This document shows, in pieces, positions 27,755-36,049 of a stretch of DNA of 64,000 nucleotides (position 1 is the stretch's first letter; each line of letters begins with the position of its first letter). The translations under genes and the position numbers were made by a program. Origin of the DNA: Flavobacteriales bacterium (GTDB taxonomy: Bacteria > Bacteroidota > Bacteroidia > Flavobacteriales_F > PHOS-HE28); NCBI GenBank assembly GCA_016717305.1, contig JADKFY010000001.1:310001-374000 (forward strand), read 5' to 3'. The notes below the pieces were generated by a model that saw only the letters and a list, made by a program, of their open reading frames with translations, made no database searches and was not told the origin of the DNA.

Positions 27755-28897
27755 ATGCCCTTCTACCACGCCCTAGGAAACATCCCGCACAAGCGGCACA
27801 CCCAGCACAAGAGCCCGGAAGGTAAGTTCTACTACGAGCAGCTCTTCGGCACGGTGGGCTTCGATGGCATGAGCTCCTTGCTCTACCACGTACACCGCCC
27901 TACGCAGGTGAAGGAGATCGTCGGCGCGAAGGACGTTGCACCCAAGATCGCGATCGAGAAGAACATGCGCTCCTTGCGGTTGCATGGCTTCAACGTGGCA
28001 CCGGTGGCCGATCACTTGGAAAGTCGCAAAGCGATCCTGGTGAACAGCGACGTGAGCATCCTCCTCTCCGCTCCCACTGCAAAGAAGGTGGAGTACTTCT
28101 ACAAGAATGCGGACTGCGATGAAATGATCTTCATCCACAAGGGCAGCGGCAAGCTGCGCACCTTCCTGGGCACCATCGAATTCGCGTACGGCGACTACCT
28201 GCTGATCCCGCGCGGCATGATCTACACGCTGGAATTCGATAGCGCGGACAACCGCCACTTCATTGTGGAGAGCCACCACCCGCTCTACACACCCAAGCGC
28301 TACCGCAATTGGTTCGGGCAATTGCTGGAGCACAGCCCCTATTGCGAACGCGACATCCGTCGGCCTAAGGACCTGGAAACGCACGATGAGATGGGCGACT
28401 TCCGCATGCTGATCAAGAAGCAGGGCATGCTACACGAGATGATCTACGCCACGCATCCGTTCGACGTGGTGGGCTGGGACGGCTACAACTATCCTTACGC
28501 ACTCAGCATCCACGATTTCGAGCCGATCACCGGCCGCGTGCATCAGCCACCGCCGGTACACCAGACCTTCGAGGTGCAGCTTCTGTCCGCGTTTATATGA
28601 CTACCACCCGGAGGCCATCCCCGCGCCGTACAACCACAGCAACATCGACAGCGACGAGATCCTCTACTACGTGGATGGCGACTTCATGAGCCGCAACGAC
28701 GTGACCGCCGGGGACATCAGCCTGCACGTCCGGCGGGCATTCCGCACGGCCCACACCCCGGTGCCATGGAACGCAGCATCGGCAAAACGAAGACGGATGA
28801 ACTGGCGGTGATGGTGGATACCTTTAAGCCGCTGCAGATTACGGAAGAGGCGATTGAAGATCGACGACGGGAAATACCTAAGTCGTGGTTGGAGTGA
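27755..28897 (+). pseudogene. hmgA: Homogentisate 1,2-dioxygenase, 3' third disrupted by several indels
   Basis: The first 276 codons read as a normal homogentisate dioxygenase (MPFYHALGNIPHKRHTQ ... YYEQLFGTVGFDGMSS ... NWFGQLLEHSPYCERD ... YPYALSIHDFEPITGRVHQPPPVHQTFE), then the frame breaks and stops at 28598. Family sequence resumes in other frames: LYDYHPEAIPAPYNHSNIDSDE and YYVDGDFMSR (to about 28727), the HGPHPG-type metal region (28739-28855) and a terminal SWLE-stop at 28895-28897. I infer about 17 bases lost near 28574, two bases gained near 28728-28738, one gained near 28858 and one lost near 28880. The enzyme opens homogentisate to maleylacetoacetate after HppD; iron ligands lie in the broken part. 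Confidence 0.85.
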
Positions 28898-28903
28898 GGT
28901 TGG

Positions 28904-29001
28904 ATTTGGGCGTGCCCCCGGCCCAAATGCGTCCGGGGTCGGGCTATCCGCAGTAGTCCTCGCTGCGCTGCGGGCTACTTGCTCCTATCCCTCACGCGAA
29001 A
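28904..29001 (-). repeat. Structured GC-rich repeat element, copy 1
   Basis: Read on the minus strand it starts TTCGCGTGAGGGAT (29000-28987), continues through hairpin-prone GC-rich words (TAGCCCGCAGCGCAGCGAGG, GCCCGACCCCGG) and ends CGGGGGCACGCCC. The same head word and similar stems recur in opposite orientation at 29936. The stop codon of the broken minus-strand gene (28975-28977) lies inside it. I have the impression that elements of this style are dispersed in Bacteroidota genomes, but cannot verify this here. Confidence 0.55.
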
Positions 29002-29861
29002 TCCGGACAGCTTCATCTTTGTCATGGTCTGCTCCTTCCAACGTGAGAGTAAGTTCGTATGATTCCCACTTGCGATTGCAGCCAAAAGACTCTCGATTTG
29101 GGCGCACTCCCCAAGCATCCATTCGTGATGTAGCGCTGTGATGTACGATTCTTTGAAGATTCGCAGTGCTTCTCGAAGTGATGCCTTTGCGGCCTCCAAG
29201 TTGCCATCTGTGGCACAGCAACATCCCAACTCGAAGAATGTGCCGGGGCATGTTCAATCTTCGCCAGCTCCTCCGATAGCCCAAGTGGCATCGACGTAGA
29301 GTCGAACAGGGCAAAGCGATGTTCATCATCCGATCGCGCACATCTAACATCGACTTATCCGCTCTTTCATGGTGCATGGCCGCCACCATCCATCCGATGA
29401 CTTGCCCTTAGGAAGTCTTCGGAACGTCGAGCGCGTGCCCTCATGCGGACAGGCAATCAAGATGCTTGCATAGTTCACGGCGAAATCCTTGCCCCCGTAA
29501 GCAGATAGCTGGAGATGGACGTACTGGAATATGCAGTCATCCATCAAGCGCCCGAATGAACGCTTCCATACTTCTGAAGCCTGCTCCCGTAGAGGGCATC
29601 AAGAATGCTGACGTTGCCGTGGTCATGCATCCTTGGCGCGACCTGTTTCTTTCCATTTGGCTACCGAAGAGGTCGAGGAATTCCTCATAGCCGGAAATCT
29701 TTACTCCCGCCCGGCCAAGCAGCTTCTTCTTGCCAGAAGCGCAAGCGACGCTCCAAGCGCACCTCCCTCACGGAGCCAAGGGGCCGATTAAAGGAACTGT
29801 CACCGACGATAGCGGCGATTCTGTCGAGCAGTTGGGTTCGTTCTTCTTGATCCATTGCCAT
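28975..29861 (-). pseudogene. Unidentified gene, broken by multiple frameshifts
   Basis: Following the minus strand from the ATG at 29861, one protein of about 295 residues can be pieced together across at least three frames: DQEERTQLLDRIAAIVG at the start, then GYEEFLDLFGS, SMEAFIRALDG, YVHLQLSAYGGKDFAVNYAS, SMLDVRDRMMNIALPLFDST, and LGCCCATDGNLEAAKASLREALRIF near the end. The layout loosely resembles small DUF4304-type proteins, which I would not assert. The final residues run into repeat element copy 1. It lies between two inverted copies of the structured element and has no obvious promoter. Probably accessory DNA in decay, or a stretch of poor sequence. Confidence 0.5.
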
Positions 29862-29935
29862 CGGAAGTGCCCCTGTCTAACGCAGGCTCAATAATACCCA
29901 AACCCGGTGACAACTGGATGCTTCTGGAAACGCAC

Positions 29936-30010
29936 TTCGCGTGAGGGATCGTATCGGAAAGCCGGAGGCTGGTATAGAGGCGCTGCATCGCCCGGGGTCG
30001 TGTGACGCAA
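29936..30010 (+). repeat. Structured GC-rich repeat element, copy 2 (inverted relative to copy 1)
   Basis: Begins with TTCGCGTGAGGGAT (29936-29949), identical over 14 bases to the head of copy 1 on the other strand, followed by AGCCGGAGGCT and further stems ending GCCCGGGGTC...GACGCA. Copy 1 and copy 2 face away from the broken gene between them. Confidence 0.55.
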
Positions 30011-30012
30011 TT

Positions 30013-30053
30013 AACCAAGTAAATCCACAACTTTGTTGTCGAATTACTTGGTT
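30013..30053. promoter_or_regulatory. Inverted repeat in front of the DUF4143 ATPase remnant
   Basis: Perfect 10-bp arms AACCAAGTAA (30013-30022) / TTACTTGGTT (30044-30053); the 21-base loop contains CAACTTTGTTG, itself a palindrome. It ends one base before the presumed ATG at 30055. It could be an operator or a 5' mRNA hairpin. Confidence 0.45.
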
Positions 30054-30054
30054 G

Positions 30055-31161
30055 ATGAACCGGCCAACCGGAACGACAAAGCGCTCAGTCGAAGCCCGGT
30101 CGTTATGTTGGTGGGGCCACGACAGTGTGGCAAAACCACGTTGGCGCGCCAGTTGGTCGGCGACATTCGTCCAACTATTTGACTTGGAGAATTACGCAGT
30201 GGCCAAGGTGATGACCGACCCCGCTTTGGTGCTGGACGGGCTCAGGGGCTGATGGTAATGGCCGAGGCCCAACGCGTGCCGGAGCTGTTCCCACACCTGC
30301 GGGTATTGGCCAGGGAGCGCAAGCCCGCTAAATTTCTGGTGCTCGGTAGTGCTTCCCCGGAGTTATCGCGCCAAGCTGCCGAATCGTTGGCTGGAAGAGT
30401 GGAGATCATCGAGTTGCGCGGCTGCGACCTTGGGGAAGTGAAGCAGAAAGAATTGGACAACCTATGGCTACGCGGGGCCTTCCCAAGATCGTTCCTTGCC
30501 AAGAACAACGAGCAGAGCTTGGTATGGCGCGAAAATTTCATCAGCACCTTTTTGCAGCGTGACCTTGGCAACTTGGGTTTTGGAAATTCCCCGGTTGCCA
30601 GTTTCTGGACCATGCTCCGACTATCATGGTCAAATTTGGAATGCCGCCCAAATGTCCAACTCGCTCGGAATATCGGCGAGTAGTGCCAGAAATTATATGG
30701 ATGCACTGGAGCAAACCTACATGGTGCGTCGCTTACAACCATGGCACACGAACAGCAGCAAACGACTGATAAAGAGCCCGAAGGTCTATATTCGTGACTC
30801 CGGGTTGCTTCATTCACTTGCGGGCATCACAAACATGAAGCAGCTGTGGACCCATCCGCAACTTGGTGCATCGTGGGAAGGCTTCGCGGTTGAAGAGGTG
30901 CTGGCTGTTTTCAAGCCGCGTGAAGCTTGGTTCTATGCCACCCAAAACGGGGCAGAGCTCGACCTGTTCTTCTTGCACAATGGCAAGCGGATCGGCGTTG
31001 AGATCAAACGGACCGCAGTGCCGGGCATTACACGCTCCATGCACGTGGCACTTGAGGATCTCGCCTTGGACAAGCTCTACTTCGTTTACCCAGGTGAATT
31101 GCGGGTGAAGCTGGCGGCCAAGGTGGAAGCACGCCTTTGCGCAAACAGCGGGGTTCCATGA
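30055..31161 (+). pseudogene. AAA-type ATPase with DUF4143 domain, broken by frameshifts
   Basis: Pieces in order: VVMLVGPRQCGKTTLARQLVGDIRPTI (Walker A, 30102-30173), then FDLENYAVAKVMTDPALVLDGLRG after a shift, then MAEAQRVPELFPHLRVLARERKPAKFLVLGSASPEL (sensor region), ISTFLQRDLGNLGF, and after a further shift near 30590-30625 the C-terminal DUF4143 region with SARNYMDALEQTYMVRRLQPW, KSPKVYIRDSGLLHSLAG, WEGFAVEE and GAELDLFF...VEIKR to a stop at 31159-31161. At least three indels are needed. In intact relatives (about 375-400 residues) the second half resembles a PD-(D/E)xK nuclease; their role is poorly known. It lies between hmgA and hppD. Confidence 0.8.
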
Positions 31162-31256
31162 GTGCTACCGATGTGATATGGTGAATGGGCGACCATGTCG
31201 AAACGCCGAAGAAATGCCGAACTTTGCTGTACAGTAAGAAGCAAATCCTGTCTACC

Positions 31257-32396
31257 ATGGCCATTGAAAGCGCAACCCCAGATCTGAAGAAGATCGTCGA
31301 AGGAGCAGCAGACTTCCTTCCTCTTCTCGGCACCGACTACATCGAACTGTACGTCGGCAATGCCAAGCAAAGTGCCCACTATTACAAAACGGCATTCGGT
31401 TTCCAGAGCTTGGCCTACGCGGGTTTGGAGACCGGCGTAAAGGATCGCACGAGCTATGTGCTGGAGCAGGACAAGATCCGATTGGTTCTTACAACTCCAC
31501 TTACACAAGACAATCCGATCAACGACCACTTGCGTAAACATGGCGACGGAGTGAAGGTGATCGCTTTATGGGTGGATGATGCGCGTAAGGCCTACGAGGA
31601 AACCACGAAACGAGGTGCAGAGAGCTATTTCGAGCCGATGGTGGAGAAGGATGCAGATGGCGAAGTGGTTAAGAGCGGGATCAAACTTTATGGAGATACC
31701 GTGCATATTTTCGTTGAACGCAAGAATTACAAGGGCACGTTCTTGCCCGGTTTCAAAGCTTGGAAGAGCACGTACAACCCCACAAGTACTGGCATCAAGT
31801 ACGTGGACCACATGGTGGCCAACGTGGACTGGAACCAAATGAACAAGTGGGTGAAGTTCTACGAAGAGGTAATGGGCTTCGCAAACGTGCTCAGCTTCGA
31901 TGACAAGGACATCAGCACCGAATACAGCGCGTTGATGAGCAAGGTGATGAGCAACGGCAATGGCCGCATCAAATTCCCGATCAATGAACCCGCCAAGGGC
32001 AAGAAGAAAAGCCAAGTTGAAGAGTACCTCGATTTCTACAACGGAGAAGGTGTCCAGCATATCGCGGTGGCAACGGACGACATTGTGAAAACCGTGCGCG
32101 ACCTGATGGCCCGTGGCGTGGAATTCCTGAAAGTGCCTTCTTCCTACTACGAAGGCTTACTTGACCGTGTTGGGCCCATTGATGAAGATCTGGAGCCGTT
32201 AGCGGAACTCGGCATCTTGATCGATCGCGACGATGAAGGGTACTTGTTGCAACTCTTCACCAAACCTGTTGAAGACCGCCCCACGATGTTCTTCGAGATC
32301 ATCCAACGCAAGGGTGCGAAGAGCTTCGGAAAGGGGAATTTCAAGGCGCTGTTCGAAGCGATCGAGCGGGAGCAGGAGAGTCGAGGGACGTTGTAG
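31257..32396 (+). CDS. hppD: 4-hydroxyphenylpyruvate dioxygenase
   Basis: A 379-residue Fe(II) enzyme converting 4-hydroxyphenylpyruvate to homogentisate in tyrosine breakdown. Two VOC-fold halves are visible: FLPLLGTDYIELYVGNAKQSAHYY at about 21-44 and the catalytic half from KYVDHMVANV (first iron His) near residue 183. EGVQHIAVATDDI carries the second His and TMFFEIIQRKGAKSFGKGNF the Glu ligand. The ATG at 31257 fits the family; the frame is open 24 codons further up. Its partner hmgA lies upstream on the same strand, separated by the degraded island. Confidence 0.95.
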   Translation: MAIESATPDLKKIVEGAADFLPLLGTDYIELYVGNAKQSAHYYKTAFGFQSLAYAGLETGVKDRTSYVLEQDKIRLVLTTPLTQDNPINDHLRKHGDGVKVIALWVDDARKAYEETTKRGAESYFEPMVEKDADGEVVKSGIKLYGDTVHIFVERKNYKGTFLPGFKAWKSTYNPTSTGIKYVDHMVANVDWNQMNKWVKFYEEVMGFANVLSFDDKDISTEYSALMSKVMSNGNGRIKFPINEPAKGKKKSQVEEYLDFYNGEGVQHIAVATDDIVKTVRDLMARGVEFLKVPSSYYEGLLDRVGPIDEDLEPLAELGILIDRDDEGYLLQLFTKPVEDRPTMFFEIIQRKGAKSFGKGNFKALFEAIEREQESRGTL

Positions 32397-32416
32397 AAAC
32401 TCCAACTTCGATCATC

Positions 32417-32819
32417 ATGGAAAAGCGCACCAAAGACAACCCCTGGAAATTGAAGACACCTTCGAACACATCGGAGTACACCATGCACGTTGATGAGAAG
32501 GACGGCAAGGAAGTCCTTGTCTGCACGGTGGGAAAGACCGTCCTGCTCTATGACATTTCGATGCATCAACGACCTGCACGCTATGCTTAAGAAGCATGGC
32601 GACTGGATGGACCTTGGCGGTGCCGACGAACAAAAGCCTGTGAAAGAAGGCACGGTGGAAGCATGGGGCCGTAGCGAGAAGAACCCTGTGAAAGGTTGGT
32701 ACGGGTTGAAGAAAGGCCTGCGCGGGCGCTTCGGGGTGTACTTGCCGCCGTTGATGGAAGCACTTGGGTTAGCCGAAGTTACCCACGAAGCTCGGGGAAA
32801 CAAGATGCGGGCTTGCTGA
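32417..32819 (+). pseudogene. DUF6855-like small protein, single frameshift
   Basis: A start MEKRTKDNPWKLKTPSNTSEY reads to VGKTVLLYD, then the frame breaks at TGACATTTCG (32551-32560). Dropping one base there (the A at 32555 is the simplest) joins it to RCINDLHAMLKKHGDWMDLGG ... VKGWYGLKKGLRGRFGVYLPPLMEALGL ... NKMRAC, ending at 32817-32819. The joined protein would have about 133 residues and match a family I recall as DUF6855 (name from memory), of unknown function. It follows hppD by 20 bases. Confidence 0.75.
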
Positions 32820-32869
32820 CCGTAGGTGAGCCAACTGAACAGGATTGAGCGAATTGGAAAGGTGCCAAC

Positions 32870-33625
32870 CTATTCTACAACTACTTTCCGGCGGAGCGTG
32901 CCCAAGTTGCTTTGGACTGAGACGAAATACGCACCGGTCTGAAGCACATCGAGTGAAAGTATGGATCCATCCCAGTCGCGATCGATACACGTTCTTCCCG
33001 CAGCATCTGAAACCCGCAGCTTCACCCGTTCCAATGTGGCCATGGCGATCGCCGTTCCATTGGGACCTTGGAGCACGATCATTGGGTCCTTTTCATTCAC
33101 CTCCTTTATACCGGTGGACAAACAGCCGGTAACAAGGCTCTCGAGTTGATCCAAGGTCATCATTTCAGTCCCGCTTTCTGTGGTGATCGGCCCGGTCACC
33201 TGCCCATTGCCATAGGCCAAGGCATACACGCCGCAAACCGAAAGCTGATACTCGCCTTTCGATTCTAATTCTGTACCACAGATGAAGTTCCCTGAAAGGT
33301 CCGTCGGTTGCAATGCCCAAACAACGGTATCGCCTTCGTTCATTCCAGATACGTAGCGCCGACACAGTGCGCCACAATCGCCCCAGACGCGGATCTCACT
33401 GTCCAGTTCCAGTGTTCCGGAGAACACCCGTGCAATGCGTACGTCCACGCCGTAGGCTTCGTTCCCAACGACGACCGCCATCACCACATCGGAAGGGATC
33501 CACCATTGCGGTTCGTCATAAGGTGGATCAAGTGTTTCGCAAAAGGTGTGCGGGCCGAAACAAGAACATGCAGAAACGGGGTTCATCAGTGACCAAAAGC
33601 AAAGGAGAAAGCACAGGTGTCGCAT
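32870..33625 (-). CDS. Secreted protein with Cys-rich N-terminus and T9SS-like tail
   Basis: A 251-residue protein with a signal peptide ending near PVSA-C (about residue 19), giving a mature N-terminus CSCFGPHTFCETL. Six further cysteines follow (WGDCGALCRRY, FICGTE, SVCGVY, TGCLS). The N-terminal part resembles the CSC-starting beta-barrel domains of TIMP/netrin type seen in other exported Bacteroidota proteins; this is a guess from the motif. The last 75 residues look like a T9SS sorting domain (RVKLRVSDAAGRTC ... LQTGAYFVSVQSN ... RKVVVE). Function unknown. Confidence 0.7.
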   Translation of the reverse strand: MRHLCFLLCFWSLMNPVSACSCFGPHTFCETLDPPYDEPQWWIPSDVVMAVVVGNEAYGVDVRIARVFSGTLELDSEIRVWGDCGALCRRYVSGMNEGDTVVWALQPTDLSGNFICGTELESKGEYQLSVCGVYALAYGNGQVTGPITTESGTEMMTLDQLESLVTGCLSTGIKEVNEKDPMIVLQGPNGTAIAMATLERVKLRVSDAAGRTCIDRDWDGSILSLDVLQTGAYFVSVQSNLGTLRRKVVVE

Positions 33626-33768
33626 GTTGAGTTCTGGTGTTGGTGGCTTAACGCTCTGAGTTGGCTCTCAGTCCATGGACGGTCCGACCCCAAGAAAAGC
33701 TGCCTAGCAGGTGATGGTCGGTTCATCGAGGGAGCGAACGTGCGAGATCCGGGGCGCATGGCTCGGAT

Positions 33769-33776
33769 TATCTTTG
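33769..33776 (+). promoter_or_regulatory. -7 box 4 bases before an ATG
   Basis: TATCTTTG, an exact TAnnTTTG match, ends only 4 bases before the ATG at 33781, so transcription would begin at or next to the start codon (a leaderless mRNA). Confidence 0.5.
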
Positions 33777-33780
33777 CGTT

Positions 33781-34203
33781 ATGGGTCCTATGCAACGAAA
33801 GACGGTGGCACAGTTCATTATGGGCATTGTGTGTGTTTGCATTTTAACGGCATCGTCCTGTAACAAGAACGATGATGATGGGCCGAGCGTGAATGCAAGC
33901 ATCAGTTTCCTCAACGATTCTGGCTACACGCACCGGAACGATACCCTGTCCTTGATGGATACGATCCGGGTGCGCGTGACGATCCAAAGAGGTGATGATG
34001 AGCTGGTCACTTACAAAACGGAACGTACGTACGATGGCCAACAGGTAGCGATCGTGGATAGCTTGCCGATCTCGGGTGATCCATTTGAATTTGAGAAGCA
34101 GATCATCCTCCGCGATGTGGCCGGGGTCGAGAAATACGGCTTCATGGTCGTTGAGCGTGATGGCGACATTGTCCGGCGCTCTTTGACCTTTGTTGTCCAG
34201 TGA
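33781..34203 (+). CDS. Small lipoprotein of unknown function
   Basis: A 140-residue protein; the leader (MGPMQRKTVAQFIMGIVCVCILTASSC) ends in a lipobox with C27 as lipid site, followed by the acidic NKNDDDGPS typical of Bacteroidota surface-lipoprotein export signals. The rest is beta-rich with SINF-type strands and resembles small Ig-like lipoproteins; no family recognised. It is preceded by a -7 box so close that the message may be leaderless, and is followed 73 bases later by aspS. Confidence 0.7.
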   Translation: MGPMQRKTVAQFIMGIVCVCILTASSCNKNDDDGPSVNASISFLNDSGYTHRNDTLSLMDTIRVRVTIQRGDDELVTYKTERTYDGQQVAIVDSLPISGDPFEFEKQIILRDVAGVEKYGFMVVERDGDIVRRSLTFVVQ

Positions 34204-34229
34204 TCGGTGGCTGATCACTTTGCTTCGGG

Positions 34230-34237
34230 TATTTTCG
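34230..34237 (+). promoter_or_regulatory. Candidate -7 box for aspS
   Basis: TATTTTCG, one base from TAnnTTTG, 39 bases before the aspS ATG. No TTG at 19-bp spacing was found. Confidence 0.35.
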
Positions 34238-34276
34238 CACCGCCTGTGCTGAAACGGGCTTCATTCCAAGTCCTGC

Positions 34277-36049
34277 ATGTACCGCACCCACACCTGTGGC
34301 GAACTCCGCCTTTCTGACGCTGGTAAGACCGTAACACTCGCCGGTTGGGTCCAGCGCACCCGTGATCTCGGCGGTATGACCTTCGTGGACCTTCGGGACC
34401 GATTCGGGATCACGCAACTCAGTTTCAATACGGAACGTGATAAAGGACTTTCCGACCAAGCCAACACCTTGGGACGTGAATTCGTGGTGCAGGTCAGCGG
34501 CACGGTGAAAGAGCGCGAAAGCAAGAACAAGAACATCGCTACCGGAGAGATCGAGATCAATGTCACGGAGCTAAAGGTGCTGAATAGTGCCAAGACACCT
34601 CCCTTCACCATTGAAGAAGAAACCGACGGCGGTGATGAGCTGAGGATGAAGTACCGCTACCTCGACCTGCGACGTACGAGCGTTCGCAAGAATTTCGAGC
34701 TGCGCCACCGCATGGCCATCGAAGTACGGAACTACTTGAGCGCACAACGGTTCCTGGAAGTGGAAACACCCGTGCTGATCAAGAGCACACCTGAAGGAGC
34801 ACGTGACTTCGTAGTTCCGAGCCGCATGAACCAAGGGGAGTTCTACGCTTTACCACAGAGTCCGCAAACCTTCAAGCAGTTGCTGATGGTTGCCGGTTTC
34901 GATCGCTACTTCCAGATCGTTAAGTGCTTCCGTGATGAGGACCTGCGCGCCGATCGCCAGCCGGAATTTACGCAGATCGACTGCGAGATGGCCTTCGTGG
35001 AGCGTGAGGATATCTTGAACACGTTCGAGGGAATGGCCAAGCATTTGTTCAAGGCCATTCTGGGAAAGGAGTTCAACGAGCCTTTCCTACGGATGAGCTA
35101 TGACGATGCCATGCGTGACTATGGATGCGATAAGCCTGATCTGCGGTTTGGGATGCGGTTCCATGCCCTAACCCCGGCCCTCTCCCAGGGAGAGGGAGAA
35201 GACCTCGTACGCGGCAAGGACTTCAAGGTCTTTGATGATGCGGAATTGGTAGTGGGCATAAACGCGGAAGGTTGCGCCGGCTGGAGCCGCAAACAAACAG
35301 ATGCGCTGATCGACTTCGTGAAACGTCCGCAGATCGGTGCCACGGGGATCATCTTCGTGCGTTGGACCGCAGAAGGGTTGAAGAGTACGGTGGACAAGTT
35401 CTACGGACCAGAAGATCTACAGCGCTGGGCGGAACGTTTCGACATGAAGGAAGGTGATCTGCTATGCATCATGGCCGGACCTGCGGAAAAGACCCGCAAG
35501 CAGCTGAACGAGTTACGCTTGCATATCGCCGAAGCACTTGGCCTTCGTGATCCGAATGTCTTCAAGCCTTTGTGGGTGGTGGATTTCCCGTTACTGGAAA
35601 AGGATGAAGCAAGTGGTCGTTGGCACGCGATGCACCATCCGTTCACATCACCGATCCCCGAGCATGCGCATTTGCTGGAAAGCGATCCCGGCGCAGTGAA
35701 GGCGAACGCCTACGACCTCGTGATCAATGGCACCGAGATCGGTGGTGGCAGCATCCGGATCCATGATCGCAGCATGCAAGAAGCCATGTTCCGCGTTCTT
35801 GGTTTTACGGATGAAGATGCTCGCTACAAATTCGGATTCCTGCTTGACGCCTTCGAATACGGCGCTCCTCCACACGGTGGTGCAGCTTTCGGGTTCGACC
35901 GTTGGGTAAGCCTGTTCGGCGGTCGCAGCGACATCCGCGAATTCATCGCCTTTCCCAAGAACAATGCAGGTAGGGATGTGATGATCGATGCACCGAGCAG
36001 GATCGATGACATTCAATTGACTGAACTTGGAATTTCTTCCAAGGGCTGA
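34277..36049 (+). CDS. aspS: Aspartyl-tRNA synthetase with an in-frame repeat insertion
   Basis: A 590-residue bacterial-type class IIb synthetase. The N-terminal OB-fold anticodon domain (YRTHTCGELRLSDAGKTVTLAGWVQR) is followed by motif 1, motif 2 (FRDEDLRADRQPEFTQID), the bacterial GAD insertion domain (about 310-410), and motif 3 near GAAFGFDRWVSLF. Between KPDLRFGMRF and DLVRGKDFKVFDDAEL the protein has an extra HALTPALSQGEGE encoded by a CCCTCTCCC/GGGAGAGGG palindrome (35163-35205). The insertion is in frame and at a linker next to the GAD domain, so the enzyme may still work. The last 37 bases overlap the convergent M48 gene. Confidence 0.95.
   Translation: MYRTHTCGELRLSDAGKTVTLAGWVQRTRDLGGMTFVDLRDRFGITQLSFNTERDKGLSDQANTLGREFVVQVSGTVKERESKNKNIATGEIEINVTELKVLNSAKTPPFTIEEETDGGDELRMKYRYLDLRRTSVRKNFELRHRMAIEVRNYLSAQRFLEVETPVLIKSTPEGARDFVVPSRMNQGEFYALPQSPQTFKQLLMVAGFDRYFQIVKCFRDEDLRADRQPEFTQIDCEMAFVEREDILNTFEGMAKHLFKAILGKEFNEPFLRMSYDDAMRDYGCDKPDLRFGMRFHALTPALSQGEGEDLVRGKDFKVFDDAELVVGINAEGCAGWSRKQTDALIDFVKRPQIGATGIIFVRWTAEGLKSTVDKFYGPEDLQRWAERFDMKEGDLLCIMAGPAEKTRKQLNELRLHIAEALGLRDPNVFKPLWVVDFPLLEKDEASGRWHAMHHPFTSPIPEHAHLLESDPGAVKANAYDLVINGTEIGGGSIRIHDRSMQEAMFRVLGFTDEDARYKFGFLLDAFEYGAPPHGGAAFGFDRWVSLFGGRSDIREFIAFPKNNAGRDVMIDAPSRIDDIQLTELGISSKG
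35163..35205 (+). repeat. Palindromic repeat inserted within aspS
   Basis: CTAACCCCGGCCCTCTCCC followed by A and GGGAGAGGG: 9-bp arms with a 1-base centre. Translated here as ALTPALSQGEGE, a peptide I associate with dispersed palindromic repeats read through in many bacterial genomes. Length about 39-43 bases, preserving the aspS frame. Confidence 0.7.

Noticed and set aside
28904..31161. Intact insertion sequence or prophage between hmgA and hppD
   Set aside because: No transposase, integrase or phage gene is recognisable, and no target-site duplication was found around the island.
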